In this document: one piece after another, positions 28,873 through 37,436 of the stretch
Layout of the letters: every line of letters begins with the position of its first letter
Position numbering within the stretch: position 1 is the first letter of the stretch
Assembly: GCA_016933195.1 (NCBI GenBank)
Contig: JAFGBN010000122.1
Span: 1 to 37,436, forward strand
Length of the DNA stretch: 37,436 bases
From: Dehalococcoidia bacterium
GTDB lineage: Bacteria; Chloroflexota; Dehalococcoidia; GIF9; AB-539-J10
Direction: 5' to 3'
Notes under the pieces: generated by a model
What the model saw: only the letters and a program-made list of their open reading frames with translations
What the model was told of the DNA's origin: nothing
The model's database searches: none
Position numbers and translations under genes: made by a program

Positions 28873-30018
28873 TCAAGGAATACTTTGGGTTGCTTGGAAA
28901 TATTTTCCTTCCGTCTTTATGGACGGGGCGATAATCATCTTAACATCATGCATTTTTTTAATACTTCGAGCACCGCAGACTCCCATGCTGGTGCGTAAAG
29001 CGCCAAGCAGGTTTTGGGTGCCACCGGTAACAGAAGTAGGGCCAAAGAGAATTTGCTCTAGTGGAGCGATAGTGCCCACTTTAATGCGTGTCCCTCTAGG
29101 CAATGCTGGGTGAGAATGAGACATGCCCCAATGATAGCCTTTTCCTGGTGCTTCTATAGCCTGAGCCAGAGGTGAGCCAAGCATAACTGCGTCAGCACCT
29201 GCCGCAAATGCCTTACATAGGTCTCCACCAGTGCGGATGCCGCCATCAGTTATTACCGATACATACTTGCCGGTTTCTTTTAAATGCCTTTCTCTGGCGG
29301 CAGCACATTCTATGGTAGCAGTTACCTGGGGAACTCCAACACCAATCACTTCCCTGGTAGTACAAGCAGCTCCAGGACCAACACCGACTAGAATGGCGTC
29401 AATTCCTGTTTGCATCAACTCTAATGCAGCGCTATAGCTGCAACAATTGCCTACTATGATAGGCGAGGATATCGTCCGGCATAGCTCGGGCAGAATGAGC
29501 CCTCGATAGCTCTTCGAGACATGCCTGGCCGTGGTGATTGTAGATTGCACTACTAGCACATCAACTCCAGCATCGCTAGCAATAGGGGCTAATCGTTTAG
29601 TACCGGCTGGAGTCACAGAAGCAGCACAGATAGCACCTGCTTGCTTTATTGCTCCAACCCGTTCGCTAATGAGCTTTTCCTTTATAGGCTGGGAGTAAAT
29701 CTTTTGAAGTAAGGGAGTAAGCTTAGCATCGGGAGTTTGAGCGATTTCAGCTATGATTTCATCGGAGTTTTCATACCTTGTTTGAATACCTTCGAGGTTA
29801 AGAACGGCTAACCCGCCAAGCTTGCTGAATTTGATAGCGAAGAGAGGGTTAACGACAGCGTCCATGGCTGATGCTAGGATAGGAATAGAGAATGTAAGAT
29901 TTCCCAGAGCAAAGCTTATGTCTGTTTGATCAGGGTTAATGGTTATGTCTCCAGGCACAAGTGCGACCTCATCAAATCCATATGTCCGCACCATTTCCTT
30001 GAATTTTCGCTGAGGCAT
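28873..30018 (-). CDS. IMP dehydrogenase-related protein lacking CBS domains (GuaB3-like)
   Basis: 381 aa, TYGFDEVALVPGDITINPDQTDIS, IPILASAMDAVVNPLFAIKFSKLGGLAVLNLEG, AILVGVGPGAACTTREVIGVGVPQVTA, VITDGGIRTGGDLCKAFAAGADAVMLGSPLA. Confidence 0.85.
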   Translation of the reverse strand: MPQRKFKEMVRTYGFDEVALVPGDITINPDQTDISFALGNLTFSIPILASAMDAVVNPLFAIKFSKLGGLAVLNLEGIQTRYENSDEIIAEIAQTPDAKLTPLLQKIYSQPIKEKLISERVGAIKQAGAICAASVTPAGTKRLAPIASDAGVDVLVVQSTITTARHVSKSYRGLILPELCRTISSPIIVGNCCSYSAALELMQTGIDAILVGVGPGAACTTREVIGVGVPQVTATIECAAARERHLKETGKYVSVITDGGIRTGGDLCKAFAAGADAVMLGSPLAQAIEAPGKGYHWGMSHSHPALPRGTRIKVGTIAPLEQILFGPTSVTGGTQNLLGALRTSMGVCGARSIKKMHDVKMIIAPSIKTEGKYFQATQSIP

Positions 30019-30120
30019 CTTTCTTTGCTTGGTAAAAAAGTTGCAGTAAACTATACAAGCATGGTGGTCTTAAGTCAAGGCAATGCAGAAAAGGCTGCTA
30101 TCAGGTATAATTACCAAGTT

Positions 30121-30942
30121 GTGTCTGCACTTTACACCATTGCTACCCCCATTGGCAATCTGGAGGACATTTCCCTACGTGCCTTACGCCTTTTACGAGA
30201 AGTGAACCTTATCGCCGCTGAGGATACACGAGCCACGAAACATTTGCTTAATGCCTACGATATAAAGACCCCTGTAACTAGCTACCATGAGCATAGTACA
30301 CATGCCAAGCTAGATTACCTATTAAGCCGAGTTAAAGAAGGGGACGTGGCTTTAGTTTCTGAAGCTGGCGTACCAGGGCTGAGCGACCCCGGTTACAAGC
30401 TTATTGTTGCCGCTATCAGCTGTGGGATTTCTGTAGTACCAATTCCTGGAGCTTCCGCAGTGACCGCTGCCTTAGTGGTTTCTGGATTGCCTACTGACCA
30501 GTTCATTTACCTCGGTTTTTTGCCCCGTCGTCGAGGTCGAAGGCAACATCTTCTTAGTTCTATAGCTGGTGAAACAAGAACTATGGTAGCTTTTGAAGCT
30601 CCCCATCGCTTTACGGAGACTCTGAGTGACATCCAGGAAGTCCTTGGAGATAGGCGCTTGGCTGTGTGTCGCGAACTCACCAAAATTCATGAGGAGATCT
30701 TTAGAGGTAAGGTGAGCCAGGCGAGGGAGCATTTCACCGAGCCAAAAGGTGAGTTTACCCTGGTTATTGAGGGTAAGAGTGAGGAGGAAGCTAAAATTAC
30801 CGAAGAGGTAGAAGAAGAGTTACAAAAGCTTTTTCAGCAAGGGACTAAGGCGAAAGAAGCAATATCACGGGTGTCTGAAGTTAGCAACTTACCGAAGAAG
30901 AAACTTTATCAAGCTTGGCTGAAGCTTAAGAAAGGAGACTAA
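30121..30942 (+). CDS. rsmI: 16S rRNA (cytidine-2'-O)-methyltransferase RsmI
   Basis: LYTIATPIGNLEDISLRALRLLREVNLIAAEDTRATKHLLNAYDI, VALVSEAGVPGLSDPGYKLI, PIPGASAVTAALVVSGLPTDQFIYLGFLPRR. GTG at 30121 (VSALYTIATPIGN) is the likely start; the ORF-track start at 29926 lies inside the divergent GuaB-like gene. Confidence 0.92.
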   Translation: MSALYTIATPIGNLEDISLRALRLLREVNLIAAEDTRATKHLLNAYDIKTPVTSYHEHSTHAKLDYLLSRVKEGDVALVSEAGVPGLSDPGYKLIVAAISCGISVVPIPGASAVTAALVVSGLPTDQFIYLGFLPRRRGRRQHLLSSIAGETRTMVAFEAPHRFTETLSDIQEVLGDRRLAVCRELTKIHEEIFRGKVSQAREHFTEPKGEFTLVIEGKSEEEAKITEEVEEELQKLFQQGTKAKEAISRVSEVSNLPKKKLYQAWLKLKKGD

Positions 30943-31146
30943 ATGCGCCGTGGCTGCATCGCTGTAGAACAGATACAATGTGATGGTTGTCATCGACTTA
31001 TAAAACCAGGGAAGCGCTATCTAGTAATAAACACCGAAGGAGGCGAAAGGCAACGTCTTTGCGTTGACTGCTGCCTGAGTCATGGCTATGCTTCGTACAC
31101 GAATGAAGAAGGACAGAATACAATAACCTTTTTGCCCAAAAACTAG
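30943..31146 (+). CDS. Small zinc-ribbon-like protein
   Basis: 67 aa, CDGC...CVDC metal-binding spacing (IQCDGCHRLIKPGKRYLVINTEGGERQRLCVDCCLSHG). ATG directly follows the rsmI stop, with AAAGGAG inside the rsmI end. Confidence 0.7.
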   Translation: MRRGCIAVEQIQCDGCHRLIKPGKRYLVINTEGGERQRLCVDCCLSHGYASYTNEEGQNTITFLPKN

Positions 31147-31318
31147 GTACTGTCAATTGTCACCGCGAGGCACAAAATGCCGAGCTAATCTCCAACAAAG
31201 AGGGAGTTCCGTGTGAGACGACCATATTTCTGCCTTGCTACGCTTAGAGTTATGGCTTATCCCAATGACATGAAGAGATTAATAGTTTACAATGGTATGA
31301 CTTTTCTAGGAGGAGTTT

Positions 31319-32992
31319 TTGACTGAGCGTATCTTTATAGCTGTTGCTTGGCCTTATGCAAACGGCCCCTTGCATTTAGGGCATATCACTGGGGCTTATC
31401 TGCCAGCGGATATTTTTGCTCGTTATCATCGTCTCAAAGGCAACGAGGTATTGATGGTTTCTGGCAGCGATCAACATGGTACGCCAATTACAATTCGTGC
31501 TGAGCAGGAATCAACCACACCCCAAAAAATAGCGTCTAAATACCACCAACAATTCCTCGATTGCTGGGAGAAACTGGGCATTTCCTTCGATTTATTTACC
31601 ACTACGGACACTGCAAATCATGCTCAGGTTACTCATGATATATTTCTGACGTTGCTCAGCAAGAACTATATCTACAAAGATAAGATGCTTCAGGCTTATT
31701 GTCCTAAGTGTCAACGTTCTCTTCCCGACCGCTATTTGGAAGGTACATGTCCTTACTGTGGATTTCCTAAAGCGAGGGGTGATGAATGTGATGAATGTGG
31801 CAAGCCTTTAAATTCTTCCGAGCTTAAGAATCTCCACTGTTACCTTTGCTCCACCCCTGTTCGATTCGAATCCTCCGAGCATTTTTTTTTACGCCTTAGC
31901 GCTTTACAAGATAAATTGGAGGCGTGGATAAAGGAGCAGACCCACTGGCGGCGTAATGTACTCACTACCGCTTGGAAATTCCTGGACGAAGGATTAAAAG
32001 ATAGGGCTATAACTCGTGATTTAGATTGGGGGATAAGTATACCGCTCTCAGGCTTTGAGCGTAAACGTATCTACGTGTGGTTTGAGGCGGTTATCGGTTA
32101 TTTGTCAGCAAGTAAGGAATGGGCAAAATTACGTGGAGATGACTTGGCCTGGCAACCTTTTTGGCAAGATGAGACTAAAAGTTTTTACTTCCTTGGCAAG
32201 GATAACATTTTTTTTCATACTCTTGTTTGGCCAGCGATATTGATGGGTTATGGCGGGTTAAACCTTCCCTATAATGTTCCAGCCAATGAATTCTTGACTA
32301 TTGAGGGCAGAAAATTCTCTACCAGCCGTGGTTGGGCAGTTTGGCTTCTTGATTATCTGCAACGATATGAGCCAGACCCTTTGAGATATGCCTTGGCAGT
32401 GAACATGCCTGAGACTGGAGATAGCGATTTCTCCTGGCGTGAATTCTTTCGGCGCAATAACAATGAACTCGTAGCCACCTATGGTAACCTGGCTCATCGT
32501 ATTCTTACCTTTGCTTATCGCAATTTCGATGGAGCTGTACCCACACCAGGTGAGCTTGATGAACGAAGCCAAGATTTGTTCCATAAATCTGAACTTACTT
32601 TAGATAAGGTGGAGAAGTTGCTCTATCATTGTCGCTTTAAAGAGGCAATCGGAGAGGCTATGTCTTTGGCCCAGGAAGCTAATCGTTACCTTGATGAACA
32701 AGCTCCCTGGAAGACAATTAAGGAAAACCGGCAGGCATCGGCTAAATCTGTCTATACCGCTCTGTCTGCATTATCAGCCTTGAAAACTGTTTTCTATCCC
32801 TTCCTTCCATTTAGTTCTAGAAAACTCCATTCCTTCCTAGGTTTTGACGGCAGTGTGGAAGGAGTAGGTTGGAAATTTCAATCATTACCTCCGGGGCAGG
32901 AACTTCGCCAGCCACAGCCGCTATTTGCCAAGCTAGACGACAGCATTATTACCCAGGAGACTGACCGGCTCGGCTCTGTATTTGATTGGTAG
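31319..32992 (+). CDS. metG: Methionyl-tRNA synthetase (TTG start)
   Basis: 557 aa, FIAVAWPYANGPLHLGHITGAYLPADIFARY, zinc knuckles CPKCQRSLPDRYLEGTCPYCGFPKARGDECDECGKPL...CYLCSTPV, KFSTSRGWAVWLLDYL (KMSKS equivalent). AGGAGG upstream of TTG 31319. Confidence 0.95.
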   Translation: MTERIFIAVAWPYANGPLHLGHITGAYLPADIFARYHRLKGNEVLMVSGSDQHGTPITIRAEQESTTPQKIASKYHQQFLDCWEKLGISFDLFTTTDTANHAQVTHDIFLTLLSKNYIYKDKMLQAYCPKCQRSLPDRYLEGTCPYCGFPKARGDECDECGKPLNSSELKNLHCYLCSTPVRFESSEHFFLRLSALQDKLEAWIKEQTHWRRNVLTTAWKFLDEGLKDRAITRDLDWGISIPLSGFERKRIYVWFEAVIGYLSASKEWAKLRGDDLAWQPFWQDETKSFYFLGKDNIFFHTLVWPAILMGYGGLNLPYNVPANEFLTIEGRKFSTSRGWAVWLLDYLQRYEPDPLRYALAVNMPETGDSDFSWREFFRRNNNELVATYGNLAHRILTFAYRNFDGAVPTPGELDERSQDLFHKSELTLDKVEKLLYHCRFKEAIGEAMSLAQEANRYLDEQAPWKTIKENRQASAKSVYTALSALSALKTVFYPFLPFSSRKLHSFLGFDGSVEGVGWKFQSLPPGQELRQPQPLFAKLDDSIITQETDRLGSVFDW

Positions 32993-33098
32993 CATTCTAC
33001 TGGACTCAGACTGCTAATTAAGCTTCAGTCATTTGAACTTTAAGCACTAGATATAATTTAGATTCCATGCTTTGTTGGATTTAATCCTATTTAGGACT

Positions 33099-33119
33099 CA
33101 CATGCGACTATCGCATGTG
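33099..33119. repeat. 9-bp perfect hairpin between convergent metG and ftsH
   Basis: CACATGCGA-CTA-TCGCATGTG. Possible transcript-end structure for either gene, but no U-run follows on either strand. Confidence 0.6.
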
Positions 33120-33125
33120 TCTCGT

Positions 33126-34952
33126 TTAGCCCGATGTTGGTTGTGGCACTAGCCCTTCGAATAACTTTTTGAGTTCGGGTTCCTCCAAAGTTTCATGAAC
33201 AAGGAGCTCTTGAGCTAGCTCTTTTAGTTTTGCCTTGTTCTCGGTTAGGATTTTCTTAGTAGTATTGTATGCTCGCTGAATGATACTGTATACCTCTTCA
33301 TCAATCTGTTGAGCTACCTTCTCACCATAGTCTCTCTGCTCACTGATCTCACGGCCTAGAAAGACGAGTTCTTGCCTTTGCCCGAAGGTTCGCGGGCCTA
33401 ATTTATCGCTCATTCCATATTCGGTAACCATTTTCCTGGCTAGCTTGGTTGCTTCTTCTAAGTCGTTTTGTGCCCCTGTAGTTACTTCTCCAAAGGTGAT
33501 TTCCTCAGCAACGCGCCCACCCAGACTCACTGCCAACCTATCATCAAATTGAGACTTAGTCCAGAGATGGCGGTCTTCAGTTGGCAGAAAACGTGTCCAG
33601 CCCCCTATCACTCCCCGAGCAATAATGGAGATTTTATGCACAGGGTCAGCATTAGGCAACATCCTGGCAGTCAAGGCATGTCCACTTTCGTGGTAAGCAA
33701 TCAGTTCCTTTTCTTTAGCAGTTACTACCCGACTTTTCTTTTCTGGCCCGGCGATAGTACGGTCGGCAGCATCCTCAAGTTCCTTTAGCGTGATATCCTT
33801 ACGGTTGCGTCGGGCAGCTAAGATGGCTGCTTCATTAATTAAGTTAGCCAGATCAGCACCGCTGAATCCTGGTGTTTCTTTAGCTATTGTTTCTAGTCTG
33901 ACTTCTTTAGCTAGCGGCTTGCCTTTAGCATGTACTTCCAAAATAGCCTTGCGACCATTTATATCAGGTAAATCAATGACGATATGGCGGTCAAAGCGGC
34001 CAGGCCGTAGCAGGGCTGGGTCAAGGATATCGGGGCGATTAGTGGCAGCCATGACAATGACACTAACGTTGGTATCGAACCCATCCATCTCAGCCAAAAT
34101 TTGGTTTAAGGTTTGCTCTCTTTCATCATGCCCTCCACCTAAACCAGCGCCGCGATGTCTGCCCACGGCATCAATCTCGTCAACGAATACCAAGCATGGT
34201 GAGGTACGCTTAGCTTGTTCAAAGAGGTCTCTCACTCTGGCAGCACCAACTCCTACAAACATCTCCACAAATTCGCTACCACTGATAGAGTAGAAAGGTA
34301 CCTTGGCTTCTCCCGCTATAGCTTTAGCTAATAAAGTCTTGCCTGTTCCTGGCGGTCCTACTAGGAGCACACCTCGGGGGATGCGCCCTCCCAAGCCCTG
34401 AAATTTCTCGGGGGATTTAAGAAACTCAACTACCTCTTGAACCTCTTCCTTCGCCTCGTCAGTTCCAGCGACGTCAGCAAAAGTCACCGTGGGCTTATCG
34501 CCAGCACTTAATCGTGCTCGACTTCTGCTGAAGTTGAAGGCTTGAGAACCAGCCCCACGGGCTGAGCGAAAAAGGAAGTAGAATAGCAACCCAATCAATA
34601 CAATCGGCAAAATGATTGTCAGAGCTATCGTCCCCCAATCGATGCCACTAGCTTGTGCGTCAATTTTTACTCCATTTAAGTCCACCCCTCCCTCTTTTAG
34701 CCACTCCCGCAATTTAGGATAGCTATCACCAAAACCAGCCTTAATTATAGCCTTGTTATCTTTCAAGCCGATAATGTTACCTTTGTTGTCCAGCACGATG
34801 GTGTCAACTTGCTCTTGCTCCATTTCAGCAATGAACTCTGAAGTCGCTATTGTCTCAGGGCCACTAGGCCGCACAAAGGCAAATATTGCCACCATTGCCA
34901 CTATTAACAGTATCAAATAAAAGAAGGGGTTATGCCACCATTTTGATTTCAT
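33126..34952 (-). CDS. ftsH: ATP-dependent zinc metalloprotease FtsH
   Basis: 608 aa, N-terminal TM segment, [100 protein letters not shown] (HExxH). Confidence 0.98.
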   Translation of the reverse strand: MKSKWWHNPFFYLILLIVAMVAIFAFVRPSGPETIATSEFIAEMEQEQVDTIVLDNKGNIIGLKDNKAIIKAGFGDSYPKLREWLKEGGVDLNGVKIDAQASGIDWGTIALTIILPIVLIGLLFYFLFRSARGAGSQAFNFSRSRARLSAGDKPTVTFADVAGTDEAKEEVQEVVEFLKSPEKFQGLGGRIPRGVLLVGPPGTGKTLLAKAIAGEAKVPFYSISGSEFVEMFVGVGAARVRDLFEQAKRTSPCLVFVDEIDAVGRHRGAGLGGGHDEREQTLNQILAEMDGFDTNVSVIVMAATNRPDILDPALLRPGRFDRHIVIDLPDINGRKAILEVHAKGKPLAKEVRLETIAKETPGFSGADLANLINEAAILAARRNRKDITLKELEDAADRTIAGPEKKSRVVTAKEKELIAYHESGHALTARMLPNADPVHKISIIARGVIGGWTRFLPTEDRHLWTKSQFDDRLAVSLGGRVAEEITFGEVTTGAQNDLEEATKLARKMVTEYGMSDKLGPRTFGQRQELVFLGREISEQRDYGEKVAQQIDEEVYSIIQRAYNTTKKILTENKAKLKELAQELLVHETLEEPELKKLFEGLVPQPTSG

Positions 34953-35649
34953 ACTCTATTCACTCCTATTATATCAGAGATGTTGTAAAACTAAAAAATC
35001 AACCTCCGCTTTACTACATCTTGAGTCTAACTCAACAACATAGACGAGGGGAGAAGCCTCTTCATTATCAAAGCGATAAGCGCGCTATATCTGCCACTAT
35101 AACCTTTCCTTCCCTCTTAAGCCAAGGAGAGAGACTCCTCCACTTCCCAAGTTCAGAAAGCAGTATAGCATACCTTTCTTGATTCTATTTAAATCTATGA
35201 TGGCTCAAGATACAGGGCAAAGTATGGGAGACCTAATTACTCCCTCATTCCCAGTTATGTATTGAGCCAAACCCTTTCTCACATGTCTTCAGAGGTTCTA
35301 ATAATAAAAAGAACGTGGGCTTCTGGGCTTATCCTATAGCTTACTGTTACCTTCTTTAAATCTTTTTATCCACCATAAACAATACTGTTGCAGACATATC
35401 GCTAGTGAGCTACCTAGAAGGTGTTTCACAGCTAGGTAGATGGTCACAAATCGTTTTCTTGGCACCTCTGTTCAAGGTGTAAACTCCCTTATAGAGAATA
35501 CCTCTGGACGGCATTCCTCTTCTTCAGCTTTCTGCCAAACCTCCCTTATAACAGGAATACTAGCTCTTACCAATCAATCTTCAGCAACAAGCTCAGCTTC
35601 ACGCTATTGACAAATCAAACCTCAGCATATAAGCTAAACCAAATTAAAT

Positions 35650-35930
35650 AAGAGAACGGCTGGGAACAGGATTAGTACAGCTTAAAGCAGAGTTCAGAGA
35701 GCCGGGTAAGGTGTGAGCCGGTACTTATGCAAGGCTGGAATGGGCCTGGGAGCTGCAAACTGAAAAGCTGTTACGCTGAGTAGGCTTTGACGCAGAGGGC
35801 AGCGTTATCAAAGTCCAGGGTATCGCTCTTAATTGAGCCGTACCTGAAAAGAGATGGCCTGAGAAGGCCAAAATAGGGTGGCACCGCGAAAGTCAAGTCT
35901 CTCGCCCCTTGGGCGAGAGACTTTTTTGTT
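35650..35930 (+). promoter_or_regulatory. T-box riboswitch leader, candidate tryptophan-specific (UGG specifier)
   Basis: Stem I-like CAGAGAGCCGGGTAAGGTGTGAGCCGG, candidate specifier TGG at 35741-35743 in GGAA-TGG-GCCTGGGAGCTGCAAACTGAA, canonical T-box AGGGTGGCACCGCG at 35875-35888, then a terminator hairpin; lies immediately upstream of trpE. 5' boundary approximate. Confidence 0.92.
35896..35927 (+). terminator. Rho-independent terminator of the T-box leader
   Basis: AGTCTCTCGCCC-CTT-GGGCGAGAGACT followed by a T run (to 35927). Confidence 0.93.
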
Positions 35931-35945
35931 TACCAGGGAGATGAT

Positions 35946-37394
35946 ATGTATTACCCAACGCTAGATGAAGTTCGCCAGTTGAAAGAATATGGTAACCTCG
36001 TGCCAATTTACCGCGAGATTCGTGCTGATTTAGAAACACCCGTATCTGCTTACCTTAAGATAGCACGCGGCAACTACTCTTTTCTTCTGGAGAGCGTTGA
36101 GGGTGGAGAGCGACTAGCTCGTTACAGCTTCATGGGTACTCAGCCCTCCTCTGTTCTGAGCACAAGAAGTGATAGCCCTGTTGATCCCCTGCTCTTAATA
36201 GAAAAGGAATTTAGCCAGTATCATCCTGTACCAATTGCCGGTTTGCCTAGATTCCATGGTGGAATGGTTGGGTATCTAAGCTACGACGTTGCTCGTTACT
36301 TTGAGAAGCTACCTTCACCCGACCATGACCCATTAGGTCTCCCCGAATCTATGCTGATGCTGGCTGATACCCTCCTTGTTTTCGACCACGTTACTCATAA
36401 AATCAAGATTGTCTCTCATGTTCATCTTGATGGCGATGTGGAGGCAGCATATCTTAAAGCAACACAAAAGATTGACATATTAGCGGATAGGCTGGAGCAC
36501 CCGGTTTGTTCTGAAGTTACAAAGAACATTCTGTCTACTGGGTCTGCGATGTCCTCGAACTCTACTAAAGAAGAATTCGAGGCTAAGGTATCTCAAGCCA
36601 AAGATTATATCTATGCCGGCGATATAATTCAGGTTGTTTTATCGCAACGGCTGGAAAGGCATACTAATGCCAACCCCTTTGATATATATCGCGCATTGCG
36701 CTCCATCAACCCTTCCCCTTATATGTACTATCTCCATCTTGGTGATTTCCATATTGTAGGAGCTTCCCCTGAGCTTTTGGTGCGCGTGGAGGATGGAGTA
36801 GTATCCAACCATCCAATAGCTGGCACTCGCCATCGAGGCAAAGATGCCGCTGAAGACCTGGCTTTGGAAGAGGAACTTAGAAACGATGAGAAGGAGCGCG
36901 CCGAACATATTATGCTCGTTGACTTGGGGCGAAATGATATTGGAAGAATCAGCGAGCCAGGCACGGTTGAAGTGACTCAGCTTATTGATGTCGAGCGGTA
37001 TTCCCATGTTATGCATTTAGTATCTCACGTTCAGGCAAAGCTAAGAGAGGGACTTTCCCAGTTCGATGCTCTGCGCTCCTGCTTCCCCGCAGGCACAGTT
37101 TCCGGCGCTCCTAAAATTCGGGCTATGGAGATTATCGCGGAACTGGAGAGAGAAAAGAGGGGACCTTATGCCGGGGCAGTGGGTTACTTTGATTTTTCCG
37201 GGAACTTGGATACGGCCATTGCCATCCGCACCATCGTTATTAAAGATAACATTGCCTATATTCAGGCGGGGGCCGGCATTGTCGCCGATAGCGTACCTGA
37301 GCGAGAATACCAAGAGAGCCTGAACAAAGCCCAGGCGCTGCTTGCTGCTATTGACCAGGCGGAGGTTGACCAACATGCTTTTGCTAATAGATAA
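35946..37394 (+). CDS. trpE: Anthranilate synthase component I
   Basis: 482 aa, VPIYREIRADLETPVSAYLKIA, FLLESVEGGERLARYSFMG, SPYMYYLHLGDFHIVGASPELLVR, HPIAGTRHRG, MLVDLGRNDIGRIS, FPAGTVSGAPKIRAMEII. Confidence 0.97.
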   Translation: MYYPTLDEVRQLKEYGNLVPIYREIRADLETPVSAYLKIARGNYSFLLESVEGGERLARYSFMGTQPSSVLSTRSDSPVDPLLLIEKEFSQYHPVPIAGLPRFHGGMVGYLSYDVARYFEKLPSPDHDPLGLPESMLMLADTLLVFDHVTHKIKIVSHVHLDGDVEAAYLKATQKIDILADRLEHPVCSEVTKNILSTGSAMSSNSTKEEFEAKVSQAKDYIYAGDIIQVVLSQRLERHTNANPFDIYRALRSINPSPYMYYLHLGDFHIVGASPELLVRVEDGVVSNHPIAGTRHRGKDAAEDLALEEELRNDEKERAEHIMLVDLGRNDIGRISEPGTVEVTQLIDVERYSHVMHLVSHVQAKLREGLSQFDALRSCFPAGTVSGAPKIRAMEIIAELEREKRGPYAGAVGYFDFSGNLDTAIAIRTIVIKDNIAYIQAGAGIVADSVPEREYQESLNKAQALLAAIDQAEVDQHAFANR

Positions 37395-37436
37395 CTATGA
37401 TAGTTTTACATATAACCTCTTCCAGTACTTAGGCGA
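37375..37436 (+). CDS. trpG: Anthranilate synthase component II / glutamine amidotransferase, N-terminus (truncated by window edge)
   Basis: ATG 37375: MLLLIDNYDSFTYNLFQYLG, typical TrpG/PabA N-terminus, overlapping the trpE end by 20 nt in the +1 frame. Confidence 0.9.
   Translation, partial: MLLLIDNYDSFTYNLFQYLG

Noticed and set aside
29926-30120. 65-codon N-terminal extension of the RsmI ORF
   Set aside because: It overlaps the 5' end of the divergent GuaB-like gene and precedes the conserved LYTIATPIGN start; GTG 30121 (or ATG 30061) is more likely.
33790-34293. 167-aa plus-strand ORF inside ftsH
   Set aside because: Antisense shadow of the AAA+ domain of FtsH.
34886-35182. 98-aa plus-strand ORF overlapping the ftsH start
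   Set aside because: Starts inside ftsH antisense and has low-complexity Ser/Leu/Tyr content; no domain recognised.

Overview
The window looks like chromosomal DNA from a Chloroflexota/Dehalococcoidia-like bacterium; this lineage call is an inference from gene content and protein character, with no search run. From 1 to about 19.9 kb, one minus-strand gene train encodes central carbon metabolism. In transcription order it is pgi, gpmA, Zn-dependent alcohol dehydrogenase, a chimeric flavoprotein remnant, 2-oxoacid:ferredoxin oxidoreductase alpha and beta, ROK glucokinase, gap, pgk, pfkA, LacD-like aldolase, pyk, glgE, a truncated KaiC-like ATPase, a receiver-domain protein, a treS-maltokinase fusion and glgB (partial at the window edge). 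This combines most of glycolysis with the GlgE glycogen/trehalose pathway. From 20 kb on there are a GH57 glycosidase, a CBS-pair protein, an IS481-like transposase pseudogene with two in-frame stops, an acyl-CoA dehydrogenase, a lipoprotein cyclophilin, tRNA-Thr(CGU), an Asp/Glu racemase-like protein, a hypothetical protein with a poly-Glu tail, a LysE-family transporter, a GuaB-like protein, rsmI, a small zinc-ribbon protein, metG and ftsH. The window ends with a T-box leader (candidate UGG specifier) upstream of trpE and an overlapping trpG start. Several intergenic perfect inverted repeats are present. No CRISPR array or obvious defence system was seen. The most unusual items are the glycolysis/GlgE supercluster with an embedded degenerate KaiC plus receiver pair, and the internally deleted flavin-reductase/A-type-flavoprotein chimera.
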